A stretch of DNA of 64,000 bases from Capsulimonas corticalis (GTDB taxonomy: Bacteria > Armatimonadota > Armatimonadia > Armatimonadales > Capsulimonadaceae), in assembly GCF_003574315.2 (NCBI RefSeq), contig NZ_AP025739.1, positions 2,108,001 to 2,172,000 of the forward strand. The letters run 5' to 3'. Below are positions 7,809 to 17,539 of the stretch, piece after piece (the first letter of the stretch is position 1; each line of letters starts with the position of its first letter). Position numbers and translations under genes: made by a program. Below the pieces are notes generated by a model. That model searched no databases, was not told the DNA's origin, and saw only the letters and a list, made by a program, of their open reading frames with translations.

Positions 7809-9989
7809 TTACTTGATGAACAGCATCTCCTGGAAGGTCGGGAGGGGCCAGAGTTCGTCGGCGACGACGCCTTCGAGGGCGTCGGCGGCGGTGCGGACTT
7901 TCAGCATGGCCGGGAGGACATGGTCGCGGAAGTGCGTGGCGTGGGCGAGGGTGTCGCCTTCGTTTTCGTGCGCCATAACCTCTTCCAGCGTGGCGATGCC
8001 CGCTTCGAGGGAATCCGTCAGGTCGATGACCTGATCGAGTAGGGTGGTGTTGGGAGTCTTGCCGATGTTCTTCAGGTTGATCGCCAGCGACGAGAGCTGC
8101 GACTGGTAGGTGAGGGCGGCCGGCAGGATCTTCGTTTTGGCGATCTCCAGGGCCAGCATGGATTCGGTGTTGATGTCCAGGCAGTACCGGTCCAGCCAGA
8201 TCTCGTAGCGGCTTTCGACTTCCCGCTCGGAGAGGACGCCGTACTTGCCGAGGACGGCGATGTTCGCGGGATCCGTCAGCGCCGGCAGGGCATCGATGGT
8301 GTTGCGCAGGTTCGGCAGACCGCGCTTGGCCGCCTCCTCATGCCAATCTTCCGAGTAGCCGTTGCCGCCGAACACGACCGCGCTGTGCTCGGTCGCGATG
8401 CCGGACAGGACCGTCTGGAGGGCGTCGTTGAACTTCTCAGGATCGCCGCCCATCTCCTTTTCGATCTCGGTCGCGACGAAGTCCAGGGAGTCGGCGACGA
8501 TGCAGTTCATCACCACGAGCGGCCAGGCGATGGACTGGTTGGAGCCGACCGCGCGGAACTCGAATCGATTGCCGGTGAAGGCGAAGGGGCTCGTGCGGTT
8601 GCGGTCGCCGGCATGGCGCGGGAGGGTCGGCAGGGTATCCACGCCGATCTTCAGCGTGCCCGAGGTCTTCGAGCTGCTCGCTTTGCCTTCCTTGAGCTGG
8701 TTGAAGATGTCTTCAAGCTGTTCGCCCAGGAAGATCGAGATGATGGCCGGCGGCGCTTCGTTCGCGCCAAGGCGGTGGTCGTTGCCGGCGGACGCGACGG
8801 AGGCGCGCAGCAGGGTGGAGTACTTGTGCACGGCCCGGATAGTGGCGAGGCAGAAGACTAAGAACTGCGCGTTGTCGTGCGGGTTCTCGCCCGGATCGAG
8901 CAGGTTGCCGAGCTTGCAGCCGAGCGACCAGTTGACATGCTTGCCCGAGCCGTTGATGCCGGCGAACGGCTTCTCATGCAGCAGGCAGGCCATGCCGTAC
9001 TTCGCCGCCATGCGCTGGAGAGTCAGCATGATGATGTGCTGGTGGTCGTGCCCCAGATTGGCGCTTTCGTAGACGGGCGCGATCTCAAACTGGCCGGGCG
9101 CGACCTCGTTGTGGCGGGTCTTGATCGGAATGCCCTGCTTGTAGAACTCGTGCTCGGCCTCCATCATGAACGCCAGAACGCGCTCCGGGATGGCTCCGAA
9201 GTAGTGATCCTCGAACTCCTGGCCCTTGGGCGGCTTCGCGCCGAACAGAGTCCGGCCGGCGTTCAGCAGGTCGGGGCGGGCGAAGTAGAAGTTGCGGTCG
9301 ATCAGGAAGTACTCCTGCTCGGGGCCGGCGGACGCCGTCACCATGCCGAAGTCCGAGTGGCCGAACAGCTTCAGGACGCGCGACGCCTGCTGGTTCAGCG
9401 CCTGCATGGAGCGCAGCAGCGGGGTCTTGTGGTCCAGCGCCTCGCCGGTCCACGACAAGAAGGCCGTCGGGATACAAAGCGTGTTGCCGTTGGGGTTCTC
9501 GTAGATGTAGGCCGGGCTGGTGACGTCCCACGCCGTGTAGCCGCGCGCTTCAAAGGTGCTGCGGATGCCGCCCGATGGGAACGAGGAGGCGTCCGGCTCG
9601 CCCTGGATCAGCGCGCTTCCGGCGAATTGGGCGATCGTGCCGCCGGCGCCGTCCGGATCGAAGAAGCTGTCATGCTTTTCCGCCGTCAGACTGGTGAGGG
9701 GGTAAAAAACGTGCGTGAAGTGCGTGGCGCCCTTCTCCAGCGCCCAGGTCTTCATCGCCGACGCCACTGCGTCGGCCAGGCTCGCGTCGAGCGTTTCGCC
9801 CTTTTCGATCGTCCGCTGCACCGCCTTGTAGACTGGCTTCGACAGCAGTTCGCGCATGACCTTATCGTTGAAGACGTTCGTACCGTAGAGGGACCGGGAT
9901 GTCTCCCCCTCCAAGTCGATCGCATTGACGAGCGGCTTGTAATTGATGACCGCGGATATGGCCTCTTGTCGGCCGGTTGTTGACTTCAC
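7809..9989 (-). CDS. glnN: Type III glutamine synthetase
   Basis: 726 residues, the usual length of the large hexameric GSIII family that makes glutamine from glutamate, ammonia and ATP in the cytoplasm. Active-site blocks are intact: PEQEYFLID near residue 223, [15 protein letters not shown] near 290, [15 protein letters not shown] near 345, [14 protein letters not shown] near 388, and [16 protein letters not shown] near 460. The GTG at 9989 is chosen because AAGGAG lies 11 bp upstream; the frame stays open to 10100, but that part lies in the structured leader and is not conserved in the family. It is monocistronic, with a terminator at 7753-7788. A riboswitch-like leader at 10029-10090 probably regulates it. 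Confidence 0.95.
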   Translation of the reverse strand: MKSTTGRQEAISAVINYKPLVNAIDLEGETSRSLYGTNVFNDKVMRELLSKPVYKAVQRTIEKGETLDASLADAVASAMKTWALEKGATHFTHVFYPLTSLTAEKHDSFFDPDGAGGTIAQFAGSALIQGEPDASSFPSGGIRSTFEARGYTAWDVTSPAYIYENPNGNTLCIPTAFLSWTGEALDHKTPLLRSMQALNQQASRVLKLFGHSDFGMVTASAGPEQEYFLIDRNFYFARPDLLNAGRTLFGAKPPKGQEFEDHYFGAIPERVLAFMMEAEHEFYKQGIPIKTRHNEVAPGQFEIAPVYESANLGHDHQHIIMLTLQRMAAKYGMACLLHEKPFAGINGSGKHVNWSLGCKLGNLLDPGENPHDNAQFLVFCLATIRAVHKYSTLLRASVASAGNDHRLGANEAPPAIISIFLGEQLEDIFNQLKEGKASSSKTSGTLKIGVDTLPTLPRHAGDRNRTSPFAFTGNRFEFRAVGSNQSIAWPLVVMNCIVADSLDFVATEIEKEMGGDPEKFNDALQTVLSGIATEHSAVVFGGNGYSEDWHEEAAKRGLPNLRNTIDALPALTDPANIAVLGKYGVLSEREVESRYEIWLDRYCLDINTESMLALEIAKTKILPAALTYQSQLSSLAINLKNIGKTPNTTLLDQVIDLTDSLEAGIATLEEVMAHENEGDTLAHATHFRDHVLPAMLKVRTAADALEGVVADELWPLPTFQEMLFIK

Positions 9990-10028
9990 TGCTGAACATT
10001 CTCCTTGTTGTGGTCGACGCAAACAAAA

Positions 10029-10090
10029 AGCCACGCAATGGAGGAATCCATCCCACAAACGTCGGGGGACGGAGCTTCCAGTACGTGGCT
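10029..10090 (-). ncRNA. Riboswitch-like structured leader of the GSIII gene
   Basis: On the transcribed strand a 7-bp closing stem (AGCCACG at 10084-10090 with CGTGGCT at 10029-10035) encloses three possible hairpins: GGA-AGC-TCC, TCCC...GGGA, and ATGGA-TTCC-TCCAT. The closing stem is followed directly by TTTTTGTTT, as in an attenuator. It ends 40 nt before the GTG of glutamine synthetase. The known glutamine-aptamer motifs (glnA RNA, downstream-peptide) are not recognisable, so the ligand is unknown. The folding was done by eye. Confidence 0.5.
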
Positions 10091-10199
10091 GCAGAGCCAA
10101 AATCTAACAACGATGTCAGAGTGAATACTTGCCTATTATGGCGCAGAGCGGCGATTATGTCAACTCGCTTGTTTACAGAAGCTTCGCCGCATTCTGCAA

Positions 10200-10232
10200 A
10201 CGGCCAGACCCTCTAAGAGAGCGTCTGGCCGT
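10200..10232 (-). terminator. Hairpin terminator of the malectin-domain glycosidase operon
   Basis: A 10-bp stem (10200-10209 with 10223-10232) has a further CTCT/AGAG pairing in the loop. It lies 72 bp after the stop at 10304. The T-run is short, so termination may be weak or Rho-assisted. Confidence 0.55.
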
Positions 10233-10303
10233 CGAAGAAAGTTCCCAGAACGGTCAAAACGATGCTGATGGTCTCTCCCGTCGCCCAATTTACCGAGAGA
10301 AGC

Positions 10304-13300
10304 TCAGAGCTTTGCGATCACTACGGTCTGGTTCAAGGCGGGGGCGGTTGCCGGGAATCGCAGTGCGGTCGCTCCAGCGCCAGACTGCACATAATATTCC
10401 AGCGCCGGCGCGGCGCTCGGGGCCGGCGGCAGGGCCGCTTCGTACACAGACCGGGCGACGTGCGCCAGAGGGATGCGCTGGAATGCGCCGCGCCCCAGCC
10501 GCCGCCAGTAGAGAGCGCCGTTCTGGACGCCGCCCAGCAGGATCACTCGAACGTGGAGACGCTCGCCGGGCGCGGCCTGGCCGCGCAGGGTGGGGACGAT
10601 GATCCGCGCGCTTCCCCGATAGCTGGCGGAGGGACGTATGGAGCCGGGCAGCGCGCGGCCCAGCGCGGCGGCGAGGTCGGCGTCATGGATGTCCAGGAAA
10701 TGCGCGTGGCGCAGTGTATGCGTTTCTAAGTTGTCGATCGTGCCCAACGCGCCGGGCGTGTTGACTGTCGCCTCCTCAAGCGCGATCACTTGATCCCAGG
10801 CGCGGGCGAGCTGGATGCGCAGATCCAGCGCCTGCGCCGCCAGAGTCTTTTTCTTTTTGGGGTCAGCATTGGATTTGAGGGACTCCATGGCGGCGTCGAG
10901 TGCGCCGCGCACGCATCCGGCAATTTGCATGGCGCGGGCGGCTCGGTAGGAATTTCGCCAGAAGTCGAAGCGCTCTCGGTTGCCCGCGCCGATGATTTGG
11001 GGACGCAGGGCGGAGAACTGATCGACAAAGGCATAGCGTGTCTCGATCAATTTCCAGGGCTGGCGGTCAGGAGCGACATTGCCAGGACCGTCGAGCCAAC
11101 CGATGGGCTTGGGCATGTTCATGCCGTCTACCTTCGATAGGATCTTGCCGGCGCTTGCCGCGATTTCGGGGCCGAAGTTGGCGCGCGCGAAGTCGGTGTA
11201 GAAGGCCAGGGTGGGGGCCGTACGGTGGTCATCGCGCGCTGGGACGGGGGCGAGATCGGTTTCATAGCCCGCGACGGCAGGGCCGCCGCAGTTGATTCGT
11301 CGGACGAACCCCGCGCCGCCCGGATGATTGGGCGCCGCTGTGCTTTGAACCACGATTCCGGCGATGGCCGGCATCTCCACTTCGCGCGTGAAGGCGATTT
11401 TCAGACATCCATCGGTCACAAGGATCTTTGGATAATCGAAATCCAGCGCATGGTTCCGCCCAGCGCGGGCGAAGATGTCCAGATGCTCCAGGACTTGCTT
11501 TCCCTGAAGCTGAACGCCGAAGACGCGCTTGCCGGCCTCGCTGTAATGCGGCTCGTTGAACTTCAGCGTCACGGTGTATGCGCCGTTCAGAACGTGGAGG
11601 AAGTAGCCGTCCACATTGTAGCGCACGGATTGATAAACTGCCGGCGGATTCGCCCCAGCTACGGCTTCGGCGGACACGATCGTCCGCCCGCCGAGCACTC
11701 CTTCCGTTTGGCCGTTTGGAGCGCGGAAAAGCGAAGGCTTGGCATAAGACTGATCCCAGGCGGCGTCGGCGAGGGCGGAGACGTTCGCCGCTATCTCCTG
11801 AGTGCGCCAGTGGATGCCGATCAGGCCCGCGCAGCCCAGACGGCGGGCGTCGGCGGCGTCGTACATCATGCGGCCCACCCATGGCTGTGCGCCGGTCAGT
11901 TGGGGATCGTTCTCCAGCCAGGGGATCGCCCATGTTGGCCGATCCTTGATCCGCGCGTATCCGGCATCGACCGGATCGTTGCCGGTGCTGCGGTTGATGC
12001 TGCTCATGGGGACGTCTTTGGGCAGGAATCGGTCCAGCGCGGTCCGGTCGTTTTGTGGGCCCAGCACCCAGCCGCAGGTCGCGAGCTGAAACGGTTTGCC
12101 GAGCGCCGTGAGCGCATCTTCCGCCGCCTGAATGTCGTCGGTCGTTTTGGCGAACTGCGCGGGTGTGTTGCCGTTCCATGTCCAGTCTTCCGGCGTCCAC
12201 AGCCAGTAGTAATCCACGGGATAACGCGCGGCGATTCGCCGGAAGGCGCCTTCGTAAAGATCGCGTTTGACCTTGGGGTTCCCGGGATCCATGCCCTCGG
12301 CGCGCAGGCGCTCCTGAAGCGCGCTGGGCGCGATCATCGGAGTTTCGGTTCCGATGCATGTCTTTACGCCCAGCGCCTTTGCCTCTGCGAAGACATCATG
12401 GAGCAGGTCGCCCGTTTGATGGAAGAGCTGGACGGACTGCGCGGGCGTTTGCGTCCAGGGATCCAGTCCCCGCATGACATCGGAGCCGTAAATATCGGCG
12501 TCAAAGAGAGCGCCCGCGCCGCCGGAAAACTCCTTCGTTCGCGCCGCCGAATATCCCCAGGTCTCACGTGAATTCGTATACCAGGAGGCGGGATAGGCAA
12601 ATGAGGCGCGCCCCTGGGCGTCCACGTCTTTCGTTTGCCCCAGCCACACCAGCGGCTCGGCGTTCGGCCCGCCCTCTGGATAGGCATGCAGGCCGAGAAA
12701 GTTCATGCGCATCTTGGCGAGCTGGGAGATGTAGGTCAGATAATCATCCTTGCTCCACCAGTCCGGCCCTTCGGGGAAATCGTGAAACGGCTGAATGCCG
12801 CGAATCGCGAAGAGGGGCTTGCCGGTTTCATTGAGCGTGGGGATAGACCATGCGATCTTGCGGTCGGGCACAGTGTCGCCTTGCAGATAAAAGCGCACGC
12901 CCAGCCGCTCGGCGAATCGATACACGCCGTAAAGCGCGCCGATATCGCCGCCGCCCGCGATGACCAGAACGCGCCCGCCATGCGCGGACGTGATCGTCTT
13001 CAGCAGGTATTGCTCGGGCTTCAGCGCCAGAATCGCGCCCCGCGTCGCCGAATCTCGCATGGCCTGGCGCAGGATCGGGCTGTTTTTGGGGGCGATGACG
13101 ATCGCATTGCCGCCGGACGATGGCTCCTGCGCTCCCACCGACGCCAGACTGCCGGTGCGCAGATAAACATAGCGCAGCGCCTCATGCGCCGCCAGCGTTT
13201 CCAGCCGCGTCGGATTCGGGGGCGTGAGAATGATCGGAGGGGCGGCCGCGCCATGGGCCTGAGCGGCCGCAAGCAGAGCGAAGGCGGGAAACACCTGCCG

Positions 13301-13324
13301 CCAGCGCGAAGTTCGGATTGTCAT
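10304..13324 (-). CDS. Secreted glycoside-hydrolase-like protein with malectin domain
   Basis: 1006 residues with a signal peptide (FPAFALLAAAQAHGAAA). Residues about 25-190 resemble the N-terminal domain of alpha-glucuronidase or GH20-type enzymes (AAHEALRYVYLRTG, GDIGALYGVYRFAERLGVRF). The middle, to about residue 530, is barrel-like with many aromatics (YYWLWTPEDWTWNGN). Residues about 550-670 form a malectin-type sugar-binding domain (YTVTLKFNEPHYSEAGKRVF). A beta-rich tail follows. The exact GH family and catalytic residues are not identified. The start overlaps the stop of the sugar-binding protein gene by 4 bp (ATGA), so the two are translationally coupled and probably act on the same glycan. 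Confidence 0.7.
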   Translation of the reverse strand: MTIRTSRWRQVFPAFALLAAAQAHGAAAPPIILTPPNPTRLETLAAHEALRYVYLRTGSLASVGAQEPSSGGNAIVIAPKNSPILRQAMRDSATRGAILALKPEQYLLKTITSAHGGRVLVIAGGGDIGALYGVYRFAERLGVRFYLQGDTVPDRKIAWSIPTLNETGKPLFAIRGIQPFHDFPEGPDWWSKDDYLTYISQLAKMRMNFLGLHAYPEGGPNAEPLVWLGQTKDVDAQGRASFAYPASWYTNSRETWGYSAARTKEFSGGAGALFDADIYGSDVMRGLDPWTQTPAQSVQLFHQTGDLLHDVFAEAKALGVKTCIGTETPMIAPSALQERLRAEGMDPGNPKVKRDLYEGAFRRIAARYPVDYYWLWTPEDWTWNGNTPAQFAKTTDDIQAAEDALTALGKPFQLATCGWVLGPQNDRTALDRFLPKDVPMSSINRSTGNDPVDAGYARIKDRPTWAIPWLENDPQLTGAQPWVGRMMYDAADARRLGCAGLIGIHWRTQEIAANVSALADAAWDQSYAKPSLFRAPNGQTEGVLGGRTIVSAEAVAGANPPAVYQSVRYNVDGYFLHVLNGAYTVTLKFNEPHYSEAGKRVFGVQLQGKQVLEHLDIFARAGRNHALDFDYPKILVTDGCLKIAFTREVEMPAIAGIVVQSTAAPNHPGGAGFVRRINCGGPAVAGYETDLAPVPARDDHRTAPTLAFYTDFARANFGPEIAASAGKILSKVDGMNMPKPIGWLDGPGNVAPDRQPWKLIETRYAFVDQFSALRPQIIGAGNRERFDFWRNSYRAARAMQIAGCVRGALDAAMESLKSNADPKKKKTLAAQALDLRIQLARAWDQVIALEEATVNTPGALGTIDNLETHTLRHAHFLDIHDADLAAALGRALPGSIRPSASYRGSARIIVPTLRGQAAPGERLHVRVILLGGVQNGALYWRRLGRGAFQRIPLAHVARSVYEAALPPAPSAAPALEYYVQSGAGATALRFPATAPALNQTVVIAKL

Positions 13325-14313
13325 GAGCGTCCACGCATCGTCTGGAGTTTTTGAGCGAAATCATCCACGCTGTCCTTCTGAATGACCAGTGTCGGATAGA
13401 TGATCTTTTTGTCTGCGGGGATGACCGATTTGTCGCCCCCGAGATATTTCGCCATGATCGAAATGGCGTCGTGTGTGAAGGCGTACGGCTGCTGGACGAC
13501 CGTCGCGAAGATCGCGCCGCCTTTGACGCCCGCGAGTGTTTCCGGTTGTTCGTCGAAACAAACAATCGCGATTTTGCCCACCTTGCCGGCGTCCTGGACT
13601 GCGTTGAGGATTGCCGGGCCGTTGTAGCTCCAGAGGCCGACCATACCGGCGAGGTCCGGGTATTTGACCAGCCCATCGGCGGCGTTCGCCTTGGCTTTGG
13701 CGGTGTCGCCGCCGTCAGTGCGTACGTCCACAATCGTGATATTTGAACCTTGGACCGCATCTTTGAGGCCATTGAGCCGGTCCTGGGCGTTCTGGGCATC
13801 GATCACGCCAACAAAGCACAGAACTTTTCCGCCCTTCGGCATTGCTTTGAGAAGTGTTTTGCCGGCCTGGCGCCCCGCGTCCACATCATCAGTCCCGATA
13901 TAGCAGGCGCGCTTGCTCGCGGGCGCATCGGCGTCGAGGGTGACGAGCAACAGCTTTGCGGCGGCGCCGTCCAGCATCTCCTGCTGGTTCTTCTGGTCGA
14001 GCGGACTGATGGCGACGCCATCCACGCCGCGTGCGATCAAATCATCCACCACGCGCTTTTGTCCGGCGGCGGTCAGCTCATCGGGAATGCGAAAGTCCAG
14101 CGTGACATTCGGCAGCGACTTTAACGCCGCCTCCGCCCCGTCGCGCGCGACAGTCCAGAAATCCGAATTCCCGTTGGTGATGATGGCGAGCTGAATTGTC
14201 TTTCCTGCGGGGCTGGGCGCGCCGGCGGACAACGGACGGCGTCCGCATCCAGCCAGCCCGGCGACTGAGCCGGCGGCCAGCGTGAGACAGAACTCTCTTC
14301 GGTTGATCTTCAT
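13321..14313 (-). CDS. Sugar ABC transporter substrate-binding lipoprotein
   Basis: 330 residues. The N-terminus has a twin-arginine-like stretch (INRREFCLTL) and a lipobox LAGC, so it is probably anchored in the membrane after export. The body is a periplasmic-binding-protein type I fold of the ribose-binding/Peripla_BP_4 group: AIITNGNSDFWTVARDGAEA at the N-terminus, GVDGVAISPLD, YIGTDDVDAGRQAG and GLWSYNGPA. No ATPase or permease gene is adjacent, which is unusual. It lies between the PhyH-like gene and the malectin glycosidase, under a likely AraC regulator. Confidence 0.85.
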   Translation of the reverse strand: MKINRREFCLTLAAGSVAGLAGCGRRPLSAGAPSPAGKTIQLAIITNGNSDFWTVARDGAEAALKSLPNVTLDFRIPDELTAAGQKRVVDDLIARGVDGVAISPLDQKNQQEMLDGAAAKLLLVTLDADAPASKRACYIGTDDVDAGRQAGKTLLKAMPKGGKVLCFVGVIDAQNAQDRLNGLKDAVQGSNITIVDVRTDGGDTAKAKANAADGLVKYPDLAGMVGLWSYNGPAILNAVQDAGKVGKIAIVCFDEQPETLAGVKGGAIFATVVQQPYAFTHDAISIMAKYLGGDKSVIPADKKIIYPTLVIQKDSVDDFAQKLQTMRGRS

Positions 14314-14331
14314 AAGTGTTCTGAGAGAAGG

Positions 14332-14373
14332 TGTAGCCCGGTCCCCATCGGCTTCATTGGGGATCGGGCTACA
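14332..14373. repeat. Palindromic hairpin between PhyH and sugar-binding genes
   Basis: Two 16-nt arms (14332-14347 and 14358-14373; TGTAGCCCG...CGGGCTACA) pair with one mismatch around a 10-nt loop. It sits in the 64-bp gap between two co-directional genes. It may be a REP-like repeat that lowers read-through and reduces expression of the downstream pair. No T-run follows. Confidence 0.55.
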
Positions 14374-14377
14374 TTGC

Positions 14378-15496
14378 TTATTTGTCGTCGTGATCGTGGG
14401 CGGCGTACGGATCGGCGGGGGCGGCGCCCATCAGGCCGCTGTCCATATCCGCCATCATGGCAACGGCGTGATCGCTTTCGCGTCGGCGTTCGTCGGGAGA
14501 GAGCAGGGCGGCGCAGGGCGTGCCGAAGCGGGGGCGGGCGAAGGGAAGGTGGGTGTCGCCGCGCGCTAAGATATGCGAGCCGTTGGTCATCCCGGTAATC
14601 GGGTCCACAGGCTCAGCGCCCATCTGCGCGATATCCGGGTCCGCGCCCCACTGCGTGAAGGAGCGGGCGTTGCAGAAGTGGCCGACAAACGAACGCCGCA
14701 CGCGGTCGGTCGTCCAGTTTCGCTTGGAGCGGTGCAGGATATGGCCGCCGAAGAACACGACGTCGCCCGCCTTGGCCGAGACAAGAATGTTGTCGTATCC
14801 TTGAGCGACACGGCTCAGATCGTTCTTCTCGTCGTCGGGATCGCTGACGCCGGACACGGATTCGATGTCGCTGATGTGCGTGTCTCCGTAGCCGTAGCCT
14901 TCGCGCGGCGGGTAGACCGGCTCGGCGCTGCTGCCCTTCGCCATCCACATCGCGCCGTTGCGCTCATCAGCGTCGTCGATCGCGATCCAGGCGCCGCACA
15001 GCGTGTCGGGGTGGGTCGGGATATAGTAAGAGTCCTGATGCCAGCCCTGGCCGGGTTTGCCAGGCGGCTTGAGGAACAGCATGGACTGGAGCGCGAGCAG
15101 GTCCGGTCCGATCAGGGCTTCCAGCACATCCAGAACGCGCGGATGCAGCAGGTAGCGCTCGTGCAGCTCCAACTTGCGGTGCAGCATGTGAATGCGCAGA
15201 TAGTACTGGACCTTTTCCTCGGGGCTCAGATGCGCCGGCGGCGCCTCCAGGCCCTGCATGCTCACCGCGCTGTCGCTGCTGGTATCGCGTTCGGACATCT
15301 GCCGATTCTGCTCCGGCAGCCGGCCCTGCATCAGGTCCTCCGTGTGACGACGCAGCTCATCGATCTCCTCTGGTCCGACCAATCCCTGGACGACGAGAAA
15401 GCCATCCCGTCGGAAACGTGTATATTCCTCCATGCTGACCCGGTAGCGATCCGCGCGCTCCGGCGCCGTTTTCTCCGTCTCCAAATGTGTTGTCAT
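14378..15496 (-). CDS. Phytanoyl-CoA dioxygenase (PhyH) family oxygenase
   Basis: 372 residues of a non-haem Fe(II)/2-oxoglutarate oxygenase. The metal site is visible as WHQDSYY (about residues 151-157, the HxD pair) and the distal histidine in GDVVFFGGHILHRS (about 240-253); an Arg follows in TDRVRRSF. The substrate is unknown; the family hydroxylates lipids, amino acids and natural products. GAGAGGG lies before the ATG. The gene probably starts the transcript that includes the sugar-binding protein and the glycosidase, downstream of the AraC regulator. Confidence 0.85.
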   Translation of the reverse strand: MTTHLETEKTAPERADRYRVSMEEYTRFRRDGFLVVQGLVGPEEIDELRRHTEDLMQGRLPEQNRQMSERDTSSDSAVSMQGLEAPPAHLSPEEKVQYYLRIHMLHRKLELHERYLLHPRVLDVLEALIGPDLLALQSMLFLKPPGKPGQGWHQDSYYIPTHPDTLCGAWIAIDDADERNGAMWMAKGSSAEPVYPPREGYGYGDTHISDIESVSGVSDPDDEKNDLSRVAQGYDNILVSAKAGDVVFFGGHILHRSKRNWTTDRVRRSFVGHFCNARSFTQWGADPDIAQMGAEPVDPITGMTNGSHILARGDTHLPFARPRFGTPCAALLSPDERRRESDHAVAMMADMDSGLMGAAPADPYAAHDHDDK

Positions 15497-15549
15497 AATT
15501 GCCCTCTCCGCAGAAATCCCATTCCGCCGCGGCGATGATTGATGGTGCT

Positions 15550-15558
15550 ATTATAACA
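15550..15558 (-). promoter_or_regulatory. Extended -10 promoter before the PhyH-like gene
   Basis: TGTTATAAT on the minus strand is a perfect -10 with a TGn extension, 54 bp before the ATG at 15496. No clear -35 is seen, as expected for an activator-dependent or extended -10 promoter. Confidence 0.5.
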
Positions 15559-15640
15559 AGACGAGACGGGTGTGGGAATGTCCCTATTTGGCGAATTTTG
15601 GCTGATGAAAGATCAATTTTAGATATACGGAGAATCGCGC

Positions 15641-16516
15641 TCAGCGATGGGAATCGAGATGGTGAGTGTGCCAGAGGACGCGTGGGAGCGGCGGCGCTTC
15701 TCCCTCCCGCACGGCGCGGCGCAGTTCGGTGGCGGTATGGCCGAACGCTTCCCGGAACAGACGCGCGAAATGGAAGGGGTTAGCGAAGCCGGCCAGGGCG
15801 CTGATTTCGCCGACGGAGTAGTTCGTGCGCGAGAGCAGGCTGGCGGCGTAGTCGAGGCGCGCCAATCGGACCATGGCGGCGGGAGAGAGTCCGATGGAGG
15901 ATTTGAAGAGGCGGCACAGATGCTCGGGCGTCACATGCGCGGCGCCGGCGAGCTGCGTCAGCGTCAGCGGCTGTGCGGGATCCGCCTCCAGCGCCCGGGA
16001 TACGAAATTAAACGCCGCCTCCACCGCCGGCGGCCATTCCTCGCGTCCGAGCGCGCCGACCGCCATGGTATCCGTGAGGTATGCGTTGAGAATCTGCGTG
16101 ACCGTCAAGGCAAACTGCGCGTCGCCGGCGCGTCCGTGCCATGTCAGCAAGTGTCGAAAAAGCGGCCGGATAATATCATCCTCCGGCAGCGCGCGCACCA
16201 GCGGCCATGTATCGGGACTTGGGGCCTGGCCCGCTTGGGGCTCGATCAGAAAATGGACGTAGGCGTGCCGGGTCCGCCGGTGGCGGTCCCATTGAAAGAA
16301 ATCCGTCGCGCCGGGCCGGCACAGCACAAGGCTTCCGGCGGGCGCGTCGGCTTCCTGATCGCCCCATCGATACCGCGCGTCGCCCTCGATCGTCCAGACA
16401 AACTCATAGTCGCGCATCGCGCGCGGGCCGAAGCTTGCGCCGGGGGGGTAAATGGCGACGCCGCAGTCGGTGGGGCGGCAGATCGTGAGGGATGTTTCGC
16501 TGTGTGTGGACGTCAC
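15641..16516 (-). CDS. AraC-family transcriptional regulator
   Basis: 291 residues. The N-terminal cupin-like sensor domain (YRWGDQEADAPAGSLVLCRPG) is followed by the two-helix-turn-helix AraC DNA-binding domain at about residues 180-285 (LTQLAGAAHVTPEHLCRLFK, VGEISALAGFANPFHFARLF). Translation starts at GTG 16516 with AAGAAGG close upstream. It is followed on the same strand by the PhyH, sugar-binding and glycosidase genes, which it may regulate in response to a sugar. Confidence 0.9.
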   Translation of the reverse strand: MTSTHSETSLTICRPTDCGVAIYPPGASFGPRAMRDYEFVWTIEGDARYRWGDQEADAPAGSLVLCRPGATDFFQWDRHRRTRHAYVHFLIEPQAGQAPSPDTWPLVRALPEDDIIRPLFRHLLTWHGRAGDAQFALTVTQILNAYLTDTMAVGALGREEWPPAVEAAFNFVSRALEADPAQPLTLTQLAGAAHVTPEHLCRLFKSSIGLSPAAMVRLARLDYAASLLSRTNYSVGEISALAGFANPFHFARLFREAFGHTATELRRAVREGEAPPLPRVLWHTHHLDSHR

Positions 16517-16588
16517 GGCGCCTTCTTTGCAAATCGCGTCGCCGGGCGCACCGCCTCGGCGACACGATTATACCCGCGCCTGCGACGG

Positions 16589-17539
16589 TCAGGGACGCTC
16601 CAGGGTGATCTGCATCTCGCGCCAATTCCCATGGGCCGCCGTGACCATATTCGGCTTGGCGCCGTCCGCCTTCAGCAGCAAGGAGACGCCGTCCGTGGAT
16701 TCTTTCGGATCCAGCCCGAACGCCTCATTGCGATACATTCCGGTTTCCTTGATCTTGAGCGGCCCGCCATCCACGAGTTTGGCGGTCAGGTGGTACGGGG
16801 CGACGGGGATATTGTTGACGTAAAGGCTTTGAGCCCATCCGTCCCCCACCATTCTGCGCACCACGATCGTTCGCCCCTTTCGGCCATCGACCAGCGGTCC
16901 TTCCGGCGTGAACGTCAGCTCGATCTGTGAATTCGGCGGCAGGGCTTTGGAGTTCGAGTCGCCCGCGTCCGTATCGATCTGATAATTGACGATGACCGTG
17001 CCGCCGTAGTAGTTGCCGGAATATTGCGGGTTGTCCTGAACGCCCGCGCGGTCGGCGACGCCGAAGGGAACCAGAACCCAGTTCTTTACCGCCCCGTCCG
17101 CGGTCGCGAAGCCATCGATGTCGCCGTCCGCCGGGCATAGTCCCATCGCCGCAATCCCGTCGCCATACTCCACCGTGTAACCGGCGCAGTAAAAGCTGGC
17201 CGCTCCCCAAGGCGCCGCGACTTCATAATAACCCTTGGCGTCCGTCTTGCCCGCCGCGCCGGAATAGGCTCCGCCAATCGCCGATGACCGCACGCCGATC
17301 ACCGCGCCGCGCAGGGGATGTCCCTGGGAATCCCGAACATATCCCCGGACGATTCCCCGCTTGATCGCCAGAGGAATGTCCGCCGGCAGGCTCGGCTTCG
17401 CCTTCCCCATCACGTTGACGCAACGTGTGGACGCCGCAACTTCCACCACCAGCGGCTCTGCCGCAGTCGCTTCCGCATGAGATAAAACCGGCGCCGACAG
17501 CAGCATCGCCGCCGCGCAGGTTGTTAGAAATCGTTTCAT
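16589..17539 (-). CDS. Secreted carboxypeptidase-regulatory-like (Ig) domain protein
   Basis: 316 residues with a signal peptide (CAAAMLLSAPVLSHAEA). Residues about 60-115 form a carboxypeptidase D regulatory-like beta domain (GIVRGYVRDSQGHPLRGAVI, DAKGYYEVAAPWG). The remainder is beta-rich and contains ELTFTPEGPLVDGRKG. No catalytic residues are seen. GGAG lies before the ATG. The function is unknown; it is probably a surface or periplasmic binding protein. A 72-bp gap separates it from the AraC gene downstream. Confidence 0.7.
   Translation of the reverse strand: MKRFLTTCAAAMLLSAPVLSHAEATAAEPLVVEVAASTRCVNVMGKAKPSLPADIPLAIKRGIVRGYVRDSQGHPLRGAVIGVRSSAIGGAYSGAAGKTDAKGYYEVAAPWGAASFYCAGYTVEYGDGIAAMGLCPADGDIDGFATADGAVKNWVLVPFGVADRAGVQDNPQYSGNYYGGTVIVNYQIDTDAGDSNSKALPPNSQIELTFTPEGPLVDGRKGRTIVVRRMVGDGWAQSLYVNNIPVAPYHLTAKLVDGGPLKIKETGMYRNEAFGLDPKESTDGVSLLLKADGAKPNMVTAAHGNWREMQITLERP

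Noticed and set aside
10029-10090. Assignment of the leader to the known glutamine-binding glnA RNA
   Set aside because: The conserved core of that motif as I recall it is not recognisable, so the leader is reported as unassigned.
9990-10100. N-terminal extension of glutamine synthetase to 10100
   Set aside because: The extension overlaps the structured leader and is not like the family N-terminus; AAGGAG precedes the GTG at 9989.
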